The notes beneath the pieces were generated by a model. The model was not told the origin of the DNA and did not search any database. It saw only the letters and a program-made list of their open reading frames with translations. A DNA stretch of 64,000 nucleotides from Cryobacterium breve. Its GTDB lineage: Bacteria > Actinomycetota > Actinomycetes > Actinomycetales > Microbacteriaceae. The stretch spans positions 3,844,001 through 3,908,000 of the forward strand of contig NZ_CP075584.1 in the NCBI RefSeq assembly GCF_027594785.1, read 5' to 3'. Shown here piece after piece: positions 34,608 to 44,379 of this stretch. Numbering within the stretch: position 1 is the stretch's first letter; every line of letters starts with the position of its first letter. The translations under genes were made by a program, and so were the position numbers.

Positions 34608-36325
34608 GTGACTTTTCCGACGAGTACCTCCAATTTTCGCGCCGCCCGCGATCAGCTGCTGCGCCTCCGGGACGGCCACGCCCGTGCCGCCGCCGAATTC
34701 CGCTGGCCGGACGTCGGCGCGTCATTCAACTGGGCAGTCGACTGGTTTGACGTCATCGCGGCAGGCAACGACAACATCGCCCTGTGGATCGTCGAAGAGG
34801 ACGGCCGCGAACTCAAGGTCACCTTCGCGGAGATGTCGGCACGCTCCAACCAGGTTGCGGCGTGGCTCACCCAGCAGGGTGTCGGCAAGGGCGACCACGT
34901 GATGCTCATGCTCGGCAACCAGGTCGAACTCTGGGAGCTCATGCTCGGCATCATGAAGGTCGGCGCCGTGATCCTTCCGACGTCGACCGTGCTCGCCGCC
35001 GGCGACCTCGCAGACCGGGTGCAGCGCGGTGAGGTGGACTGTGTCATCGCGAACGCGGGAGACGCCGCCAAGTTCGCGGAGATCGACGGCGACTTCCGGC
35101 GCATCTGCGTCGGCGGGACGGTTGCCGGCTGGGCCCACTACGCCGATGCCGCCCTGCTCTCCACTGCGCCGGTTCGCGTGGCCGTCGGTTCCGGACGACC
35201 CGTCGCTCATCTACTTCACGTCGGGGACCACGAGCAAGCCCAAGATGGTCGTGCACACCCAGACCTCATACCCCGTCGGTCACCTCTCCACCATGTACTG
35301 GCTCGGTCTTCGACCCGGGGACGTGCACCTCGCCATCAGCTCGCCTGGCTGGGGCAAGCACGCCTGGAGCAGCTTCTTCTCGCCGTGGATCGCCGAGGCC
35401 ACCGTCTTCGTCTACAACTACGGCCGGTTCGACCCGCAGGCGCTCACCGCCCAGTTGCATCGCGCCAAGGTCACGACGTTCTGTGCGCCGCCGACGGTGT
35501 GGCGGATGCTGATCCAGTCCGATGTGGGGGAGAAGCCGGTCGGCCTCCGCGAGATCCTCTCCGCGGGCGAACCGCTCAACCCCGAAGTGATCAGCCAGAT
35601 CCAGCGCGCCTGGGGGCTCACGATCCGTGACGGCTACGGCCAGACCGAGACGACGGCGATCGTCGGCAACGTGCCGGGGTCCGTCCTCAAGGCCGGGTCC
35701 ATGGGCCTTCCCCTGCCCGGCGTCGCGATCACCCTCGTGGATCCGATCACGGGCGGTGTCGCCGAGGAGGGCGAGATCTGCCTCGACCTCAGCGAGCCCG
35801 CCGTCAATCTCATGGCCCGATACCACGGCGACCCGGTCAGGACCCAGGCCGCGCTGCGGGACGGCTACTTCCACACGGGCGACGTCGCCACGCGGGACGA
35901 GAACGGCTATATCACCTTCATCGGCCGCACCGATGACATCTTCAAGTCCTCCGACTACAAGGTGTCCCCGTTCGAGGTGGAGAGCGTGCTGCTTGAACAC
36001 CCCGCTGTCGCAGAGGCAGCGGTCGTCCCCGCCCCAGACGACACCCGCCTCAACATCGCCAAGGCGTACATCCACCTCGCTGCCGGCTGGGCGCCAGACA
36101 GCGCGACAGCTCTCGCCGTGCTGCGGCACGCCCGCAATGGGCTTCCGCCATACATGCGGGTACGGCGCATCGAATTCTTCGAACTCCCGAAGACGAGCTC
36201 AGGCAAGATCCGCAGGGTCGAACTGCGGGCGCGGGAGAACGACGCCGCGGACCAGCAGGCTCCGGCTCCCGGAGGAATGGCGCGACGACCAGTTCCCCGA
36301 GCTCAAGCGTTCCCCGCGAAGCTGA
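34608..36325 (+). CDS. AMP-dependent acyl-CoA synthetase/ligase (two frameshifts)
   Basis: An ANL-superfamily ligase of about 571 residues. Motifs: YFTSGTTSKPKMVVHTQT (P-loop), the A5 motif DGYGQTETTAIVG, YFHTGDVATRDENGYITFIG (A7), RTDDIFKSSDYKVSPFEVES (hinge and A8), and the catalytic Lys in LPKTSSGKIRRVELR. It resembles acetyl- and medium-chain acyl-CoA synthetases. Frame breaks are near 35188 (CGTCGGTTCC, one G extra) and 36258. After the second break the protein ends EEWRDDQFPELKRSPRS, the family's usual tail, and stops at 36323-36325. The GTG at 34608 is preceded by GGAGGA and by GATGAT as a possible -10; an upstream ATG (34569) adds 13 residues. Confidence 0.82.
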
Positions 36326-36335
36326 TCCGCGCTCC

Positions 36336-36396
36336 CGCGAAAGCGGGTGAATCGTCGTTCTGAGCTCGGCATACCGACGGCTCACCCGCTTTCGCG
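36336..36396. terminator. 15-bp perfect inverted repeat between convergent genes
   Basis: CGCGAAAGCGGGTGA (36336-36350) pairs exactly with TCACCCGCTTTCGCG (36382-36396) around a 31-base loop that itself contains CGTCG/CGACG. It separates the ligase and maltokinase genes and takes in the maltokinase stop. A bidirectional terminator or RNA-processing hairpin is likely. Confidence 0.55.
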
Positions 36397-37857
36397 AACG
36401 GGCGCGGGCTCCTGGGACAGGAGGGCGTCGATCGCTTCGAGAGGGATCGGGAGCCAATCGGGGCGGTTGAGTTTTTCGTAGACGACCTCGTAGAGGGCCT
36501 TGTCCAGTTCGAAGGCGTCGAGCAGCGGACGTTGCTCCCCGAGGCTCCGGCCGGAACGTTCGCTGTACCCGGCAAGGAACGCTCGACGGCAGGCCTGCGC
36601 CCACCCGGCGACGGCGTCGGTCCGCTCGGGAGCTTCCCGCGCCACGGTCCCGGCCGCGTAGGAGAACGACCGCAGCATGCCGGCGACATCCCGCCACGGC
36701 ACGTCGACGCGGGTCCGGTCCTCGAGGGGACTGAGCGGCTCGCCCTCGAAATCGACGAGTACCCAGCCCCTGCCCGGAACAAGAAGCACCTGGCCGAGGT
36801 GCAGGTCGCCGTGGATGCGCTGCAGCCTCGGCCAGGACACCTGGGCGGCTGCGGTGAAGACTGCATCGATCGCCGGAGCGTACCTGTCGAGGGCGGGCAC
36901 CTCCGCGATCGCGCGCCGGGCGCGGGCGCGCAGGCCGTCGAGCACTGCGCCGACGACCTCCGGGGTCGGCTCCGCCGTCGGCATCGCGTCCGCGAGGTCG
37001 GCGTGGACGGCCGCGGTCGCGACCCCGAGGCTCCGTGCCCGGGCAGTGAAATCTTCGTTTCTCCCCGCCGCACCCAGCACCACCCGCCAGGCGTCTTCGA
37101 CCCCCGGCAGGAACTCCTGGGCGAAAGCGAGGTGGCCGCGCGCGGTGCCGTCAGGGGCACGGGCGTCCGCCCAGTCCCCGACGACGCAGCCGACCGGGAC
37201 GGGCACGAACCGGGAGCCGGCGCGGGCAAGTGCGGACTGCACCGTGACGTCGGGGTTGTCGCCGTGATGGAGCGCCCGGAAGACCTTGCAGATCACGGGA
37301 GTGAGGTTTCGACCGTCCGGGCCCGCGAGTTCATAGATGATCGAGGTATTGGACTGCTCTCCCCGGAGTACCTGACTCGACACGACGGTCGGTTCGACCC
37401 CGCCCGGCGCGACTCTGTCTGCGGGTTCGCCGCCGGCGAGGCCGTTGGAGAGGGTCTCGCCCTCCGCGACCGAGAATCCGTCTGCACCGGGGCCCGACGT
37501 GCCCCGGCGGAGGATCAGCAGGAGCAGCGCCCGCGCATAGGCCGGATCCGCCGGGGCGTCATAGACGAACCGTTGCCGCCCGTCCGCTCCGGTACTGATC
37601 GTGATGAGGGCGGCCTCGCCCCCAGGGAGCGCCACCTCCCTCTCGGTCACGGGAAGCTGGTAGACCGTCCGGCGGGGGTCGCCGGCGTCGACGACGCAGT
37701 CGGTGCGGATCAGTACCCCCGGCTCGCCGGAGGGCAGCGTCCAGCCGCCGACACGCGAGAGCGCCACCGGGTGACCCGTGTCCGAAAACCAGCGCTGCCG
37801 GGCGGCCCAGGAACTCACCTCGGCGCTCACTGCGGATCCGAGTACATTCGCGGTCAT
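36382..37857 (-). CDS. Maltokinase-like phosphotransferase
   Basis: Probably phosphorylates maltose to maltose-1-phosphate with ATP, the step before GlgE in alpha-glucan synthesis. 491 residues with the aminoglycoside-phosphotransferase-like C-lobe: catalytic loop RLQRIHGDLHLGQVLLVPGR and metal-binding WVLVDFEGEPLSPLEDRTRV, then VPWRDVAGMLRSFSYAAGTV. The N-terminal cap (WAARQRWFSDTG near residue 17, and YQLPVTERE) is typical of Mak/Pep2. No treS, glgE or other glycogen gene is adjacent in the window. TACGCT ends six bases before the ATG on the minus strand (37864-37869); an upstream start would add 14 residues. Confidence 0.85.
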   Translation of the reverse strand: MTANVLGSAVSAEVSSWAARQRWFSDTGHPVALSRVGGWTLPSGEPGVLIRTDCVVDAGDPRRTVYQLPVTEREVALPGGEAALITISTGADGRQRFVYDAPADPAYARALLLLILRRGTSGPGADGFSVAEGETLSNGLAGGEPADRVAPGGVEPTVVSSQVLRGEQSNTSIIYELAGPDGRNLTPVICKVFRALHHGDNPDVTVQSALARAGSRFVPVPVGCVVGDWADARAPDGTARGHLAFAQEFLPGVEDAWRVVLGAAGRNEDFTARARSLGVATAAVHADLADAMPTAEPTPEVVGAVLDGLRARARRAIAEVPALDRYAPAIDAVFTAAAQVSWPRLQRIHGDLHLGQVLLVPGRGWVLVDFEGEPLSPLEDRTRVDVPWRDVAGMLRSFSYAAGTVAREAPERTDAVAGWAQACRRAFLAGYSERSGRSLGEQRPLLDAFELDKALYEVVYEKLNRPDWLPIPLEAIDALLSQEPAPVRESG

Positions 37858-37956
37858 GCCGCCAGCGTACGCCAGCGGGAGAGTGTGGCCCGCAGACATT
37901 GCGATCAGCTTCGAAACGATGCTGCCCAGCCAATGTCCCTGAGGCAGAACCGTTAT

Positions 37957-37986
37957 TTGACGGCGTATTCACAGGAAAGTGATAGC
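37957..37986 (+). promoter_or_regulatory. Probable sigma-A-type promoter of the ABC exporter
   Basis: TTGACG (37957-37962) and GATAGC (37981-37986) are 18 bases apart and lie 70 bases before the permease ATG. The region is divergent from maltokinase. Confidence 0.45.
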
Positions 37987-38056
37987 GTCCGGCAAGCGCG
38001 CATCCATAACTTCGATCCCGGTGGGCCCCACGAAGAGTCCCCGGAACCGGAGACTC

Positions 38057-39565
38057 ATGTTCTACACCTACCTGCGTCGGGAACTTGCGGGTCGTCGCAA
38101 GCAGACCGCGATCGTCGCGATCGGCATGGCCCTCGCCATCGCCCTGGTCATCATCGTCAACTCGGTGTCGAGCGGGGTCCAGCTCGCCCAGGCATCCGTG
38201 CTCGAATCCGTGTACGGAGTCGGCACCGACATCACCGTGAGCCAGGCCCCTGCTGCGGCCGCGACGCCGGGCACCGGAAACGGCGCCCCCAGCGCTTCGA
38301 CTTCGGTTCGGCGGACGGCGCAGCCGCCGGTGGAACGACGACCATCAGCCGCAGCCGCCTCACCGCCGAACGCGGGACGGAGACCTTCGCCTCGACCTCC
38401 CTCGACTCCGTGCGCTCGGTTCCGAACGTCAGTGCCGCCGCCGCGACACTCCTGCTGAGCAACTCCACGTTCAGCGGAGCACTCCCGACCCGCACCCAGG
38501 GAGGGACCCGGCCGTCGGCCGGCCAGACTCCGCCGACGGGCGGTCCTGACGGTGCGGGTGGCAGCTCGTTCAGTGTCGACTCCTTCACCGTACTCGGCCT
38601 GAACCCGGCCGACGCGGCCGTCGGCCCGCTCTCCGCGGTGACGCTCACCGCGGGGCGCTCCCTCGCGAGCACGGATGCCGGTGCGCACGTCGCAGTCCTC
38701 GACGCGAGCTACGCAACGACCGCATCCCTCGCCGTCGGCGGCACGGTCGCGATCGCGGGCACGGACTTCAGTATCGTCGGGCTGGTCTCCGCTGCGACGG
38801 CGGACAGCGCCACCGCGGCGAACGTCTACATCCCGCTCGACGTCGCCCAGACCCTCGCGGCACTGCCCGGCCAGGTCTCCAACATCTACGTGCAGGCAGC
38901 GTCGTCGACGAACATCACCCAGGTCCAGGCGGACATCAGGACGGCGCTTCCCGCCGCGACCGTCAAGACCCAGGCAGACCTCGCGTCGAGCGTGTCCGGT
39001 TCCCTCGCGAGCGCATCGAGCCTCGTCTCCAATCTCGGGTTGTGGCTCTCCCTGATCGTTCTCGCGGCGGCGTTCCTGATCGCGATCCTCTTCACCATCT
39101 CCGGGGTGACCCGGCGCACCCGTGAGTTCGGAACGCTCAAGGCGATCGGCTGGTCCAACGGCCGGATCGTGCGCCAGGTCGGCGGCGAATCGCTCGTGCA
39201 GGGCCTGATCGGCGGTGTCGTCGGGATCGTCGTCGGGCTCGCCGGGATCCTCGTGATCAACATCATCGCCCCGACCCTGACCGCAGGGGCCTCGACCGCG
39301 GTGCAGGCGGCGGGCCGGGGGAGCGCGGGCGGCCGGAGGCGCGGGAGGTGCCGGAGGCGCGGGCTTCGGCCCCGGAGGAGGCGGATTCGGCGCCGCAACC
39401 CAGGCGGCCGCCGAGTCGAACATCGTCCTGACGGCGCCCGTCACGGTATCCGTGATCCTCGTCGCGGTCGGGCTCGCCGTTCTCGGCGGCCTGCTCGCGG
39501 GAGTGATCGGGGGCTGGCGGGCCTCCCGGCTCCGGCCCGCGGAGGCCCTGCGCAGCATCGCATGA
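38057..39565 (+). CDS. MacB/FtsX-type ABC transporter permease (two frameshifts)
   Basis: About 502 residues. An N-terminal helix (QTAIVAIGMALAIALVIIVN) is followed by a long extracytoplasmic MacB-PCD-like domain with TGGPDGAGGSSFSVDSFTVL and GAHVAVLDASYATTASLAVG, then three C-terminal helices (SLIVLAAAFLIAILFTISG; the GLIGGVVGIVVGLAGILVIN segment; VTVSVILVAVGLAVLGGLLA). REFGTLKAIGWSNGRIVRQV is the coupling loop. Breaks: a C5 run near 38287 (six expected) and an extra G near 39318. After the second, a Gly-rich loop (GGAGFGPGGGGFGAATQ) leads into the last helix and LRPAEALRSIA. It works with the ATPase downstream to export peptides or lipoproteins, or to move lipids. Confidence 0.8.
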
Positions 39566-39650
39566 CGCGGCCCGCTGCGCCCCGACCCGCTTCGCCCCGA
39601 CCCGCTTCGCCCCCGATTTTCACAGTTCCAGCTTCCAGAAGGACCAGACC

Positions 39651-40337
39651 ATGTACCAGTTGACGAATGTCACCAAGAAATACGACCAGGGCAAGCGCTC
39701 GGTGACCGCGTTGCAGGACGTCACCGTATCGATCCCCGATGGCCAGATGGTCGCCATCCAGGGACCGACCGGTGGCGGCAAGTCGACCCTCCTGCAGATG
39801 CTCGGAGCACTCGACCGGCCGAGTTCCGGATCCGTCGTCTTCGAGACGGAGCACCTCGGCAGTTCGGACCTGTCGAGCCTCGGGGACTCCCAGCTCGGTC
39901 GCATCCGTGCCACCGAGATCGGCTTCGTGTTCCAGGGCTTCAACCTGATCCCCACGCTGACCGCCCAGGAGAACGTCGAGACGGCGCTCGCTCCGCTCGG
40001 CGGAACGAGCGCGGCACGCCGCGAGCGTTCCGCGGCGGCCCTCGAGGCCGTCGGCCTCGGCGATCGCCTCGGCCACCTCCCCGCCGAACTCTCCGGCGGC
40101 CAGCAGCAGCGGGTCGCGATCGCGAGGGCGCTCGTCAAGGACCCGACCGTTCTCCTCGCCGACGAGCCGACCGGCAACCTCGACGAGGAGACCAGGGACG
40201 AGATCATGGACCTGCTCGAGGGACTCTGGCGCGCGCAGGGCCTCACCCTGATCGTGGTCACCCACGACAGCGCCGTGGCCAGGCGCGCCCAACGCCGCCT
40301 GCACATCAAGGGTGGACGGCTCACCGAGCTCGCCTGA
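39651..40337 (+). CDS. ABC transporter ATPase, MacB/LolD type
   Basis: 228 residues: Walker A QGPTGGGKSTLLQMLGALDR, Q-loop VFQGFNLIPTLTAQENVETA, signature [20 protein letters not shown], Walker B VLLADEPTGNLDEETRDEIM and the switch in LIVVTHDSAVARRAQRRLHI. The GALDRPS/SGxV spacing is that of MacB/LolD/FtsE exporters. Encoded 85 bases after the permease; between them lies a short run of near-identical CGCTTCGCCCCGACC repeats (39573-39611). Confidence 0.9.
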   Translation: MYQLTNVTKKYDQGKRSVTALQDVTVSIPDGQMVAIQGPTGGGKSTLLQMLGALDRPSSGSVVFETEHLGSSDLSSLGDSQLGRIRATEIGFVFQGFNLIPTLTAQENVETALAPLGGTSAARRERSAAALEAVGLGDRLGHLPAELSGGQQQRVAIARALVKDPTVLLADEPTGNLDEETRDEIMDLLEGLWRAQGLTLIVVTHDSAVARRAQRRLHIKGGRLTELA

Positions 40338-40389
40338 CCGCAGGCCTCGCCTGATCGCAGGGTGTACCGATCTCGGGGCTGGACAAACA

Positions 40390-40406
40390 TTAGAGTAAAG
40401 ACTCAA
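40390..40406. promoter_or_regulatory. Putative TetR operator
   Basis: TTAGAGT-AAAG-ACTCAA has GAGT/ACTC arms and ends eight bases before the Acg-type gene. The TetR regulator is the second gene of that unit, so this is the natural place for autoregulation. Confidence 0.45.
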
Positions 40407-40414
40407 ATTGGGGT

Positions 40415-41650
40415 ATGACCCCCGACAGGACTCCCACGAAGAGCCGGCATGACCAGAAGGAACAGGACGACCAGAAGGGACGGACGTCGACCCGGCGTTC
40501 GTTCCTCAAGGTCGCCGGCATCAGTGTGGGCACCCTGGCGATCGCAGGCGCCGCCGGACTGACCTGGCGCGCGGTCGACGGCGGCGTGTTCGCGAGCGGG
40601 ACCGGCGAAGCCTTCGCCGCGTGGGCAGAGGCCGGTCCCGACGCGCACGACGCCCTCGGGCTTGTGCGGGCGGCCGTGCTCGCCGCGAACGCGCACAACG
40701 CCCAACCCTGGCAGTTCCGGGTGGCCGACAACCGGATCGACGTCTTCGCCGACACGACCAGGAACCTCGGGACGATGGACCCGCTGCTCCGCGAGATGGA
40801 CGTCTCCCTCGGGTGCGCGATCGAGAACATCGTCGTCGCGGCGCCCGTGAACGGGAAGACGGCCACCGTCACCCTGCTGCCGGACCCCGCCGACCCCACG
40901 CACGTCGCACGGATCGACCTTCAGGCGGCGGAGGCATCCGTCTCACCGCTGTTCACCGCGATCACGGGCAGACACACCGACCGCAACGGTTACGACTTGA
41001 CGCGGCCCGTGGGCGCCGCTGAACTGGCCCTGCTCAGCGCGGCCGTGGATGCGCCGGAGACCGAACTCGTGTGGTTCACGACCCCGGCCGAGAAGGATGC
41101 CTTCGGCGCCCTGACCGTCCGCGCGACCGAGGCGATCATCGCCGACCCGCAGCAGGTGGCCGACGACGCCGCCTGGTATCGCACAGACTGGCACGAGGTC
41201 CAGTCGAAGAAGGACGGCATCACGATCGACCCGTCCGGTCAGTCGGAATTCATCAGGGCCGTTTCGAAGGTCATTCCCGTTTCGACGGCGCAGAACAATG
41301 CGGGCTGGCTCGCGGGTACCAGGGACAGCCAGATCCCGACGGCCGCGGCCTTCGGGGCGCTCCTCGTGCGTGACCCGCTCGACACCGGCCAGCGCCTCTC
41401 CGTCGGCCGCGCCTGGCAGCGCCTGCACCTGAGCATGACGGTCGACGGGCTCCGTGCCCAGCCGCTCTGCCAGATTCCGGAGCGGATCGACAGGGAACGC
41501 TCGACCGGCCTCAACCCGGACTTCAGCGACGCGCTCGCCGCACTCCTGCCCGCCGGCCGGCACGCGATCATGACCTTCCGGATCGGGTACCCGACCGGGG
41601 AAGCGCTGCCGAGCCCACGACGGCCCGCGCGGGAGGTCGTGCTTTCGTGA
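40415..41650 (+). CDS. Acg-type nitroreductase family protein with Tat signal
   Basis: 411 residues. A twin-arginine signal ([20 protein letters not shown]) is followed by the nitroreductase-like Acg fold: [20 protein letters not shown] near residue 80 matches the FMN-contacting start of the Rv2032/Acg family, then [20 protein letters not shown], and a long C-terminal half. Acg proteins of mycobacteria bind flavin but lack clear enzyme activity. Export of a folded flavoprotein to the cell surface is implied. The stop overlaps the TetR start (GTGA). Confidence 0.8.
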   Translation: MTPDRTPTKSRHDQKEQDDQKGRTSTRRSFLKVAGISVGTLAIAGAAGLTWRAVDGGVFASGTGEAFAAWAEAGPDAHDALGLVRAAVLAANAHNAQPWQFRVADNRIDVFADTTRNLGTMDPLLREMDVSLGCAIENIVVAAPVNGKTATVTLLPDPADPTHVARIDLQAAEASVSPLFTAITGRHTDRNGYDLTRPVGAAELALLSAAVDAPETELVWFTTPAEKDAFGALTVRATEAIIADPQQVADDAAWYRTDWHEVQSKKDGITIDPSGQSEFIRAVSKVIPVSTAQNNAGWLAGTRDSQIPTAAAFGALLVRDPLDTGQRLSVGRAWQRLHLSMTVDGLRAQPLCQIPERIDRERSTGLNPDFSDALAALLPAGRHAIMTFRIGYPTGEALPSPRRPAREVVLS

Positions 41651-42308
41651 GCCGGGTTCCGACCACGACGACGGCGAGGGAGACCAGGGCCGGGATCCTC
41701 GCCGCGGCCCTCGGGCTCTTCAACGAACGCGGCACCGCCGTGGTGACCACCAACGCGATCGCGGCGGCCGCGGGCATCAGTCCGGGCAACCTGTACTACT
41801 GGTTCGGCGGCAAGGACGAGATCGTGCGCGAGTTGCACGCCGAGCGCGTGGCGGCGTACGAATCGCTCTGGGAAACGTCGGTCGCCGGCGCGTCGGCCGC
41901 CGGGGGGGGGGCGGGCCCGAACGTCTGGACCCCGAGCAGGTGCTCGACCGTCTCGGTGCCGGTGCCGCGCTGACGCGGCAGTACGCGTTCCTCGCCCGCG
42001 ACCTCTTCGGCCTGCTGCACGCGGACCCGGTACTCGCCGAAACCTACCGGCTCGTGCGCTCCCGGCGCCTCGTCAGGTTCGGCGAGATCGCGCGCGGCTG
42101 GCGTGACCACGGCGAGATCCGCCCGCTCGGCGATCCCGAGCTCGACGACCTTGTCCGCGCGCTCTGGATCCTGGCCGAATCCTGGTTCGCCTTCGACGAA
42201 CTCGACAGCGCGGACTCCGGGGCGCCCGCGGATTCCGCGGGCGGGACGCGCTACCTGCGCGCGGTGCTCCTGCCCTACCTCAGCGCTCCGCTCCGCGGGC
42301 AGGGCTAG
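41647..42308 (+). CDS. TetR/AcrR-family regulator (frameshift in a G10 run at 41902-41911)
   Basis: About 220 residues. The DNA-binding half reads [40 protein letters not shown] and [15 protein letters not shown], a textbook TetR helix-turn-helix. After GASAAGGG the frame is lost in ten consecutive G; with one fewer it continues [20 protein letters not shown] and the helical ligand domain to 42308. The GTG start overlaps the Acg-type gene stop, so it is co-transcribed with it. The last four bases overlap the convergent MFS gene. Confidence 0.82.
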
Positions 42309-43495
42309 ACGCGGCGGATGCCCCAGGTCACGACGACGAGGGACGCGGCGCAGACGACGGCAAGGAGCGACATCAGCAGGGTGTAGCTCGCGACGGAGTT
42401 GAGAGCCGCGAAGAGGACCGGCAGCAGGAAGCCCAGGTAGGTGAGGCTGTAATACACGCCGGTGATGCCGGCGAGGTCGGCCGGGGTCGAGATGCGCTGG
42501 ACCTCGACGAGGCCGGCGACGACGCACACTCCGTACGCGGCACCGAGAACGATCGCCGTGACGAGAGCGACCACCGGGGACAGCGTCGCCGCTGCACAGA
42601 TGGAGAGCAGGATGCCGACGAGCATCATGCCCATGCCGACGACGAGTGCTCGCCCATTGGTGCGCGCGTTGATCCGGGCGACCTGCGGCTGGACCAGGGC
42701 CCCTGTGCCGAGGGTGACGACCGTGAGCAGGGTCGCGTACGCGAGGTTGAACTCGCCGAGCTGGGTGTCGACGAGCTTCGGCATGATCGCGTACGCGATC
42801 CCTGCGGCGCCGAAGACCCACGGTGCTGAGGGCGCGATGACCTTCAGGAAACGGCGATGCCCCGCGAGCGGAACCGCAAGGTCACGCCAGAACGGGCGAT
42901 GTGCGCGGTACCGCGGCACGGTCTCCGGTGTGGTGACCAGGAGCGGCAGCACAGCGACGCTCAGCACGATGTGGACGAGGTAGGGGGCCAGCGTCGGTAT
43001 CGGGCCCCACTGGGCGAGTGCGCCGGCGACCCCGGCGCCGAGCCCGAAGCCGATGGTGAGGGTCAGCGCCGGGCGCCGGGCGCCCGCGACCGAGTCGGCC
43101 TGCCTGTCGAACGGCGGCGCGGAGAGTTCCTTCAGCCACGCGGTTCCGACCGACATCGCAACGCCGACGCTCAGCCCGGCCAGGAAGCGCCCGACACAGA
43201 GCATGACCGTGCTCGAGAAGCCGAAACCGAGAAGGATGCTGGCCACGAGTCCCGTGATCACACCGGCGATCACGAGCGGCTTGCGTCCATACCGGTCAGA
43301 GAGCGCCCCGGCGATGAGGAGCCCGGGGATCAGGCCGACGACGTACGCCCCGAGGAAGACGTCCGCCATCACCGTCGTGTAGTGGCCGAGTGCCTCGTAC
43401 ATGTGCAGCAGCGGGGTGAAATGGTTGCCGCCCCAGGCCATGACGAAGATGGCGGGTGCTGCGCGGAGCCAGGCGGGAATGGTGCGGGGAATCAT
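42305..43495 (-). CDS. MFS transporter
   Basis: 396 residues with twelve predicted membrane segments. Motif A is visible as GALSDRYGRKPLVIAGVITG after segment 2, and CVGRFLAGLSVGVAMSVGTA in segment 4. The N-terminal FVMAWGGNHFTPLLHMYEAL resembles the AraJ/sugar-efflux branch (DHA1). It precedes no gene of its own strand except the upstream GntR regulator (gap 59 bases), so both probably form a unit that faces the FAD dehydrogenase gene. Confidence 0.85.
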   Translation of the reverse strand: MIPRTIPAWLRAAPAIFVMAWGGNHFTPLLHMYEALGHYTTVMADVFLGAYVVGLIPGLLIAGALSDRYGRKPLVIAGVITGLVASILLGFGFSSTVMLCVGRFLAGLSVGVAMSVGTAWLKELSAPPFDRQADSVAGARRPALTLTIGFGLGAGVAGALAQWGPIPTLAPYLVHIVLSVAVLPLLVTTPETVPRYRAHRPFWRDLAVPLAGHRRFLKVIAPSAPWVFGAAGIAYAIMPKLVDTQLGEFNLAYATLLTVVTLGTGALVQPQVARINARTNGRALVVGMGMMLVGILLSICAAATLSPVVALVTAIVLGAAYGVCVVAGLVEVQRISTPADLAGITGVYYSLTYLGFLLPVLFAALNSVASYTLLMSLLAVVCAASLVVVTWGIRRV

Positions 43496-43554
43496 CGGAC
43501 TTTCGGAACGCGATCGGGGGTGGACAGTCGGTGGTGGTCAGGCGACCTTCGTGG

Positions 43555-44223
43555 TCAGGTGATCCTGGTGGAGATATGGCCGGCCTCGACGTGCTCGCGG
43601 AGTGCGCGGTCGTAGGCTGCGGTGTCTCCGCTGGACACGTGGCCGGCCAGGAGGCGGTGCTCGGCGAGGAGGCGCTCGAGGTTGCGGGGATCCCGGGAGG
43701 CGACGCGGTGGGTGAGGCGCTCGAGCCTCGGGCCGAGCTGGGCGTAGAAGCCGTCGATCACCCCGTTGCGGTTCTCGTCCACGATCCGGGAATGGAACCG
43801 GTGGTCCGCCCTGGCGAAGGTGAGAAGGTCGCCGCTCGCCGCGGCATCCGCCTGGATCCCGATCAGGCCGGCGAGGTCGGCGTCGACCGCGCCGGTGTCG
43901 CCCTCGCGTTCGCTCAACAGCCGCACCGCGGTCGTCTCGAGCATGATGCGCACCTGGAGCAGTTCGGCGGTCTCCGCGTCGTCGAGCGCGGTGACGACGG
44001 CGCCCTTCTTCGGGAAGAGCCGGATCAGTCCCCGGGCCTCGAGCGCGAGGAAGGCTTCGCGCACCGGGGTGCGGCTGAGCGAGAGGGCCCCGGCGATGTC
44101 GCCTTCGGTCAGGAAGGAGCTCGCGGGGAGGGACCCCGAGATGATCAGGTCTGCGACGTGGGTATACGCACGTTCGACGGCGGACGCCCCGACCGGCGGG
44201 AGGGAGGCGGATTCGGTCGACAT
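43555..44223 (-). CDS. GntR-family regulator, FCD type
   Basis: 222 residues. Winged helix: AYTHVADLIISGSLPASSFL, then TEGDIAGALSLSRTPVREAF and LALEARGLIRLFPKKGAVVT. The FCD effector domain carries the metal-binding Asp/His residues (ADHRFHSRIVDENRNG, and the late LLAEHRLLAGHVSSGD and HVEAGH). FCD regulators such as LldR and GlcC sense small carboxylic acids and lie next to the oxidase they control; here that is the divergent FAD dehydrogenase. TAGGCT ends six bases before the ATG (44230-44235, minus strand). Confidence 0.88.
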   Translation of the reverse strand: MSTESASLPPVGASAVERAYTHVADLIISGSLPASSFLTEGDIAGALSLSRTPVREAFLALEARGLIRLFPKKGAVVTALDDAETAELLQVRIMLETTAVRLLSEREGDTGAVDADLAGLIGIQADAAASGDLLTFARADHRFHSRIVDENRNGVIDGFYAQLGPRLERLTHRVASRDPRNLERLLAEHRLLAGHVSSGDTAAYDRALREHVEAGHISTRIT

Positions 44224-44233
44224 ACCCCCAGCC

Positions 44234-44257
44234 TAGTCATAGATACATCAATAACTA
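44234..44257. promoter_or_regulatory. Putative GntR/FCD operator
   Basis: TAGTCATAGAT-AC-ATCAATAACTA is a dyad with nine of eleven base pairs matching. It overlaps the -10 of the gntR-like gene and lies 120 bases ahead of the dehydrogenase start, placed to control both. Confidence 0.5.
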
Positions 44258-44379
44258 CAAGTGGGTCGCGGAATATGCCGCCTCATATACTGGGCAAACG
44301 CCCCGATTGAGGCACACCCACCGTCGGGCCGCTGGCCTTTGCCCGGTGCCGGCCCGTCAACTCTGACCCAGAGGCCCCC

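Noticed and set aside
36532..39663. A 1043-codon open frame on the plus strand
   Set aside because: Its first half is antisense to the maltokinase gene. Only the part from about 38290 to 39318 is real, as the middle of the frameshifted ABC permease.
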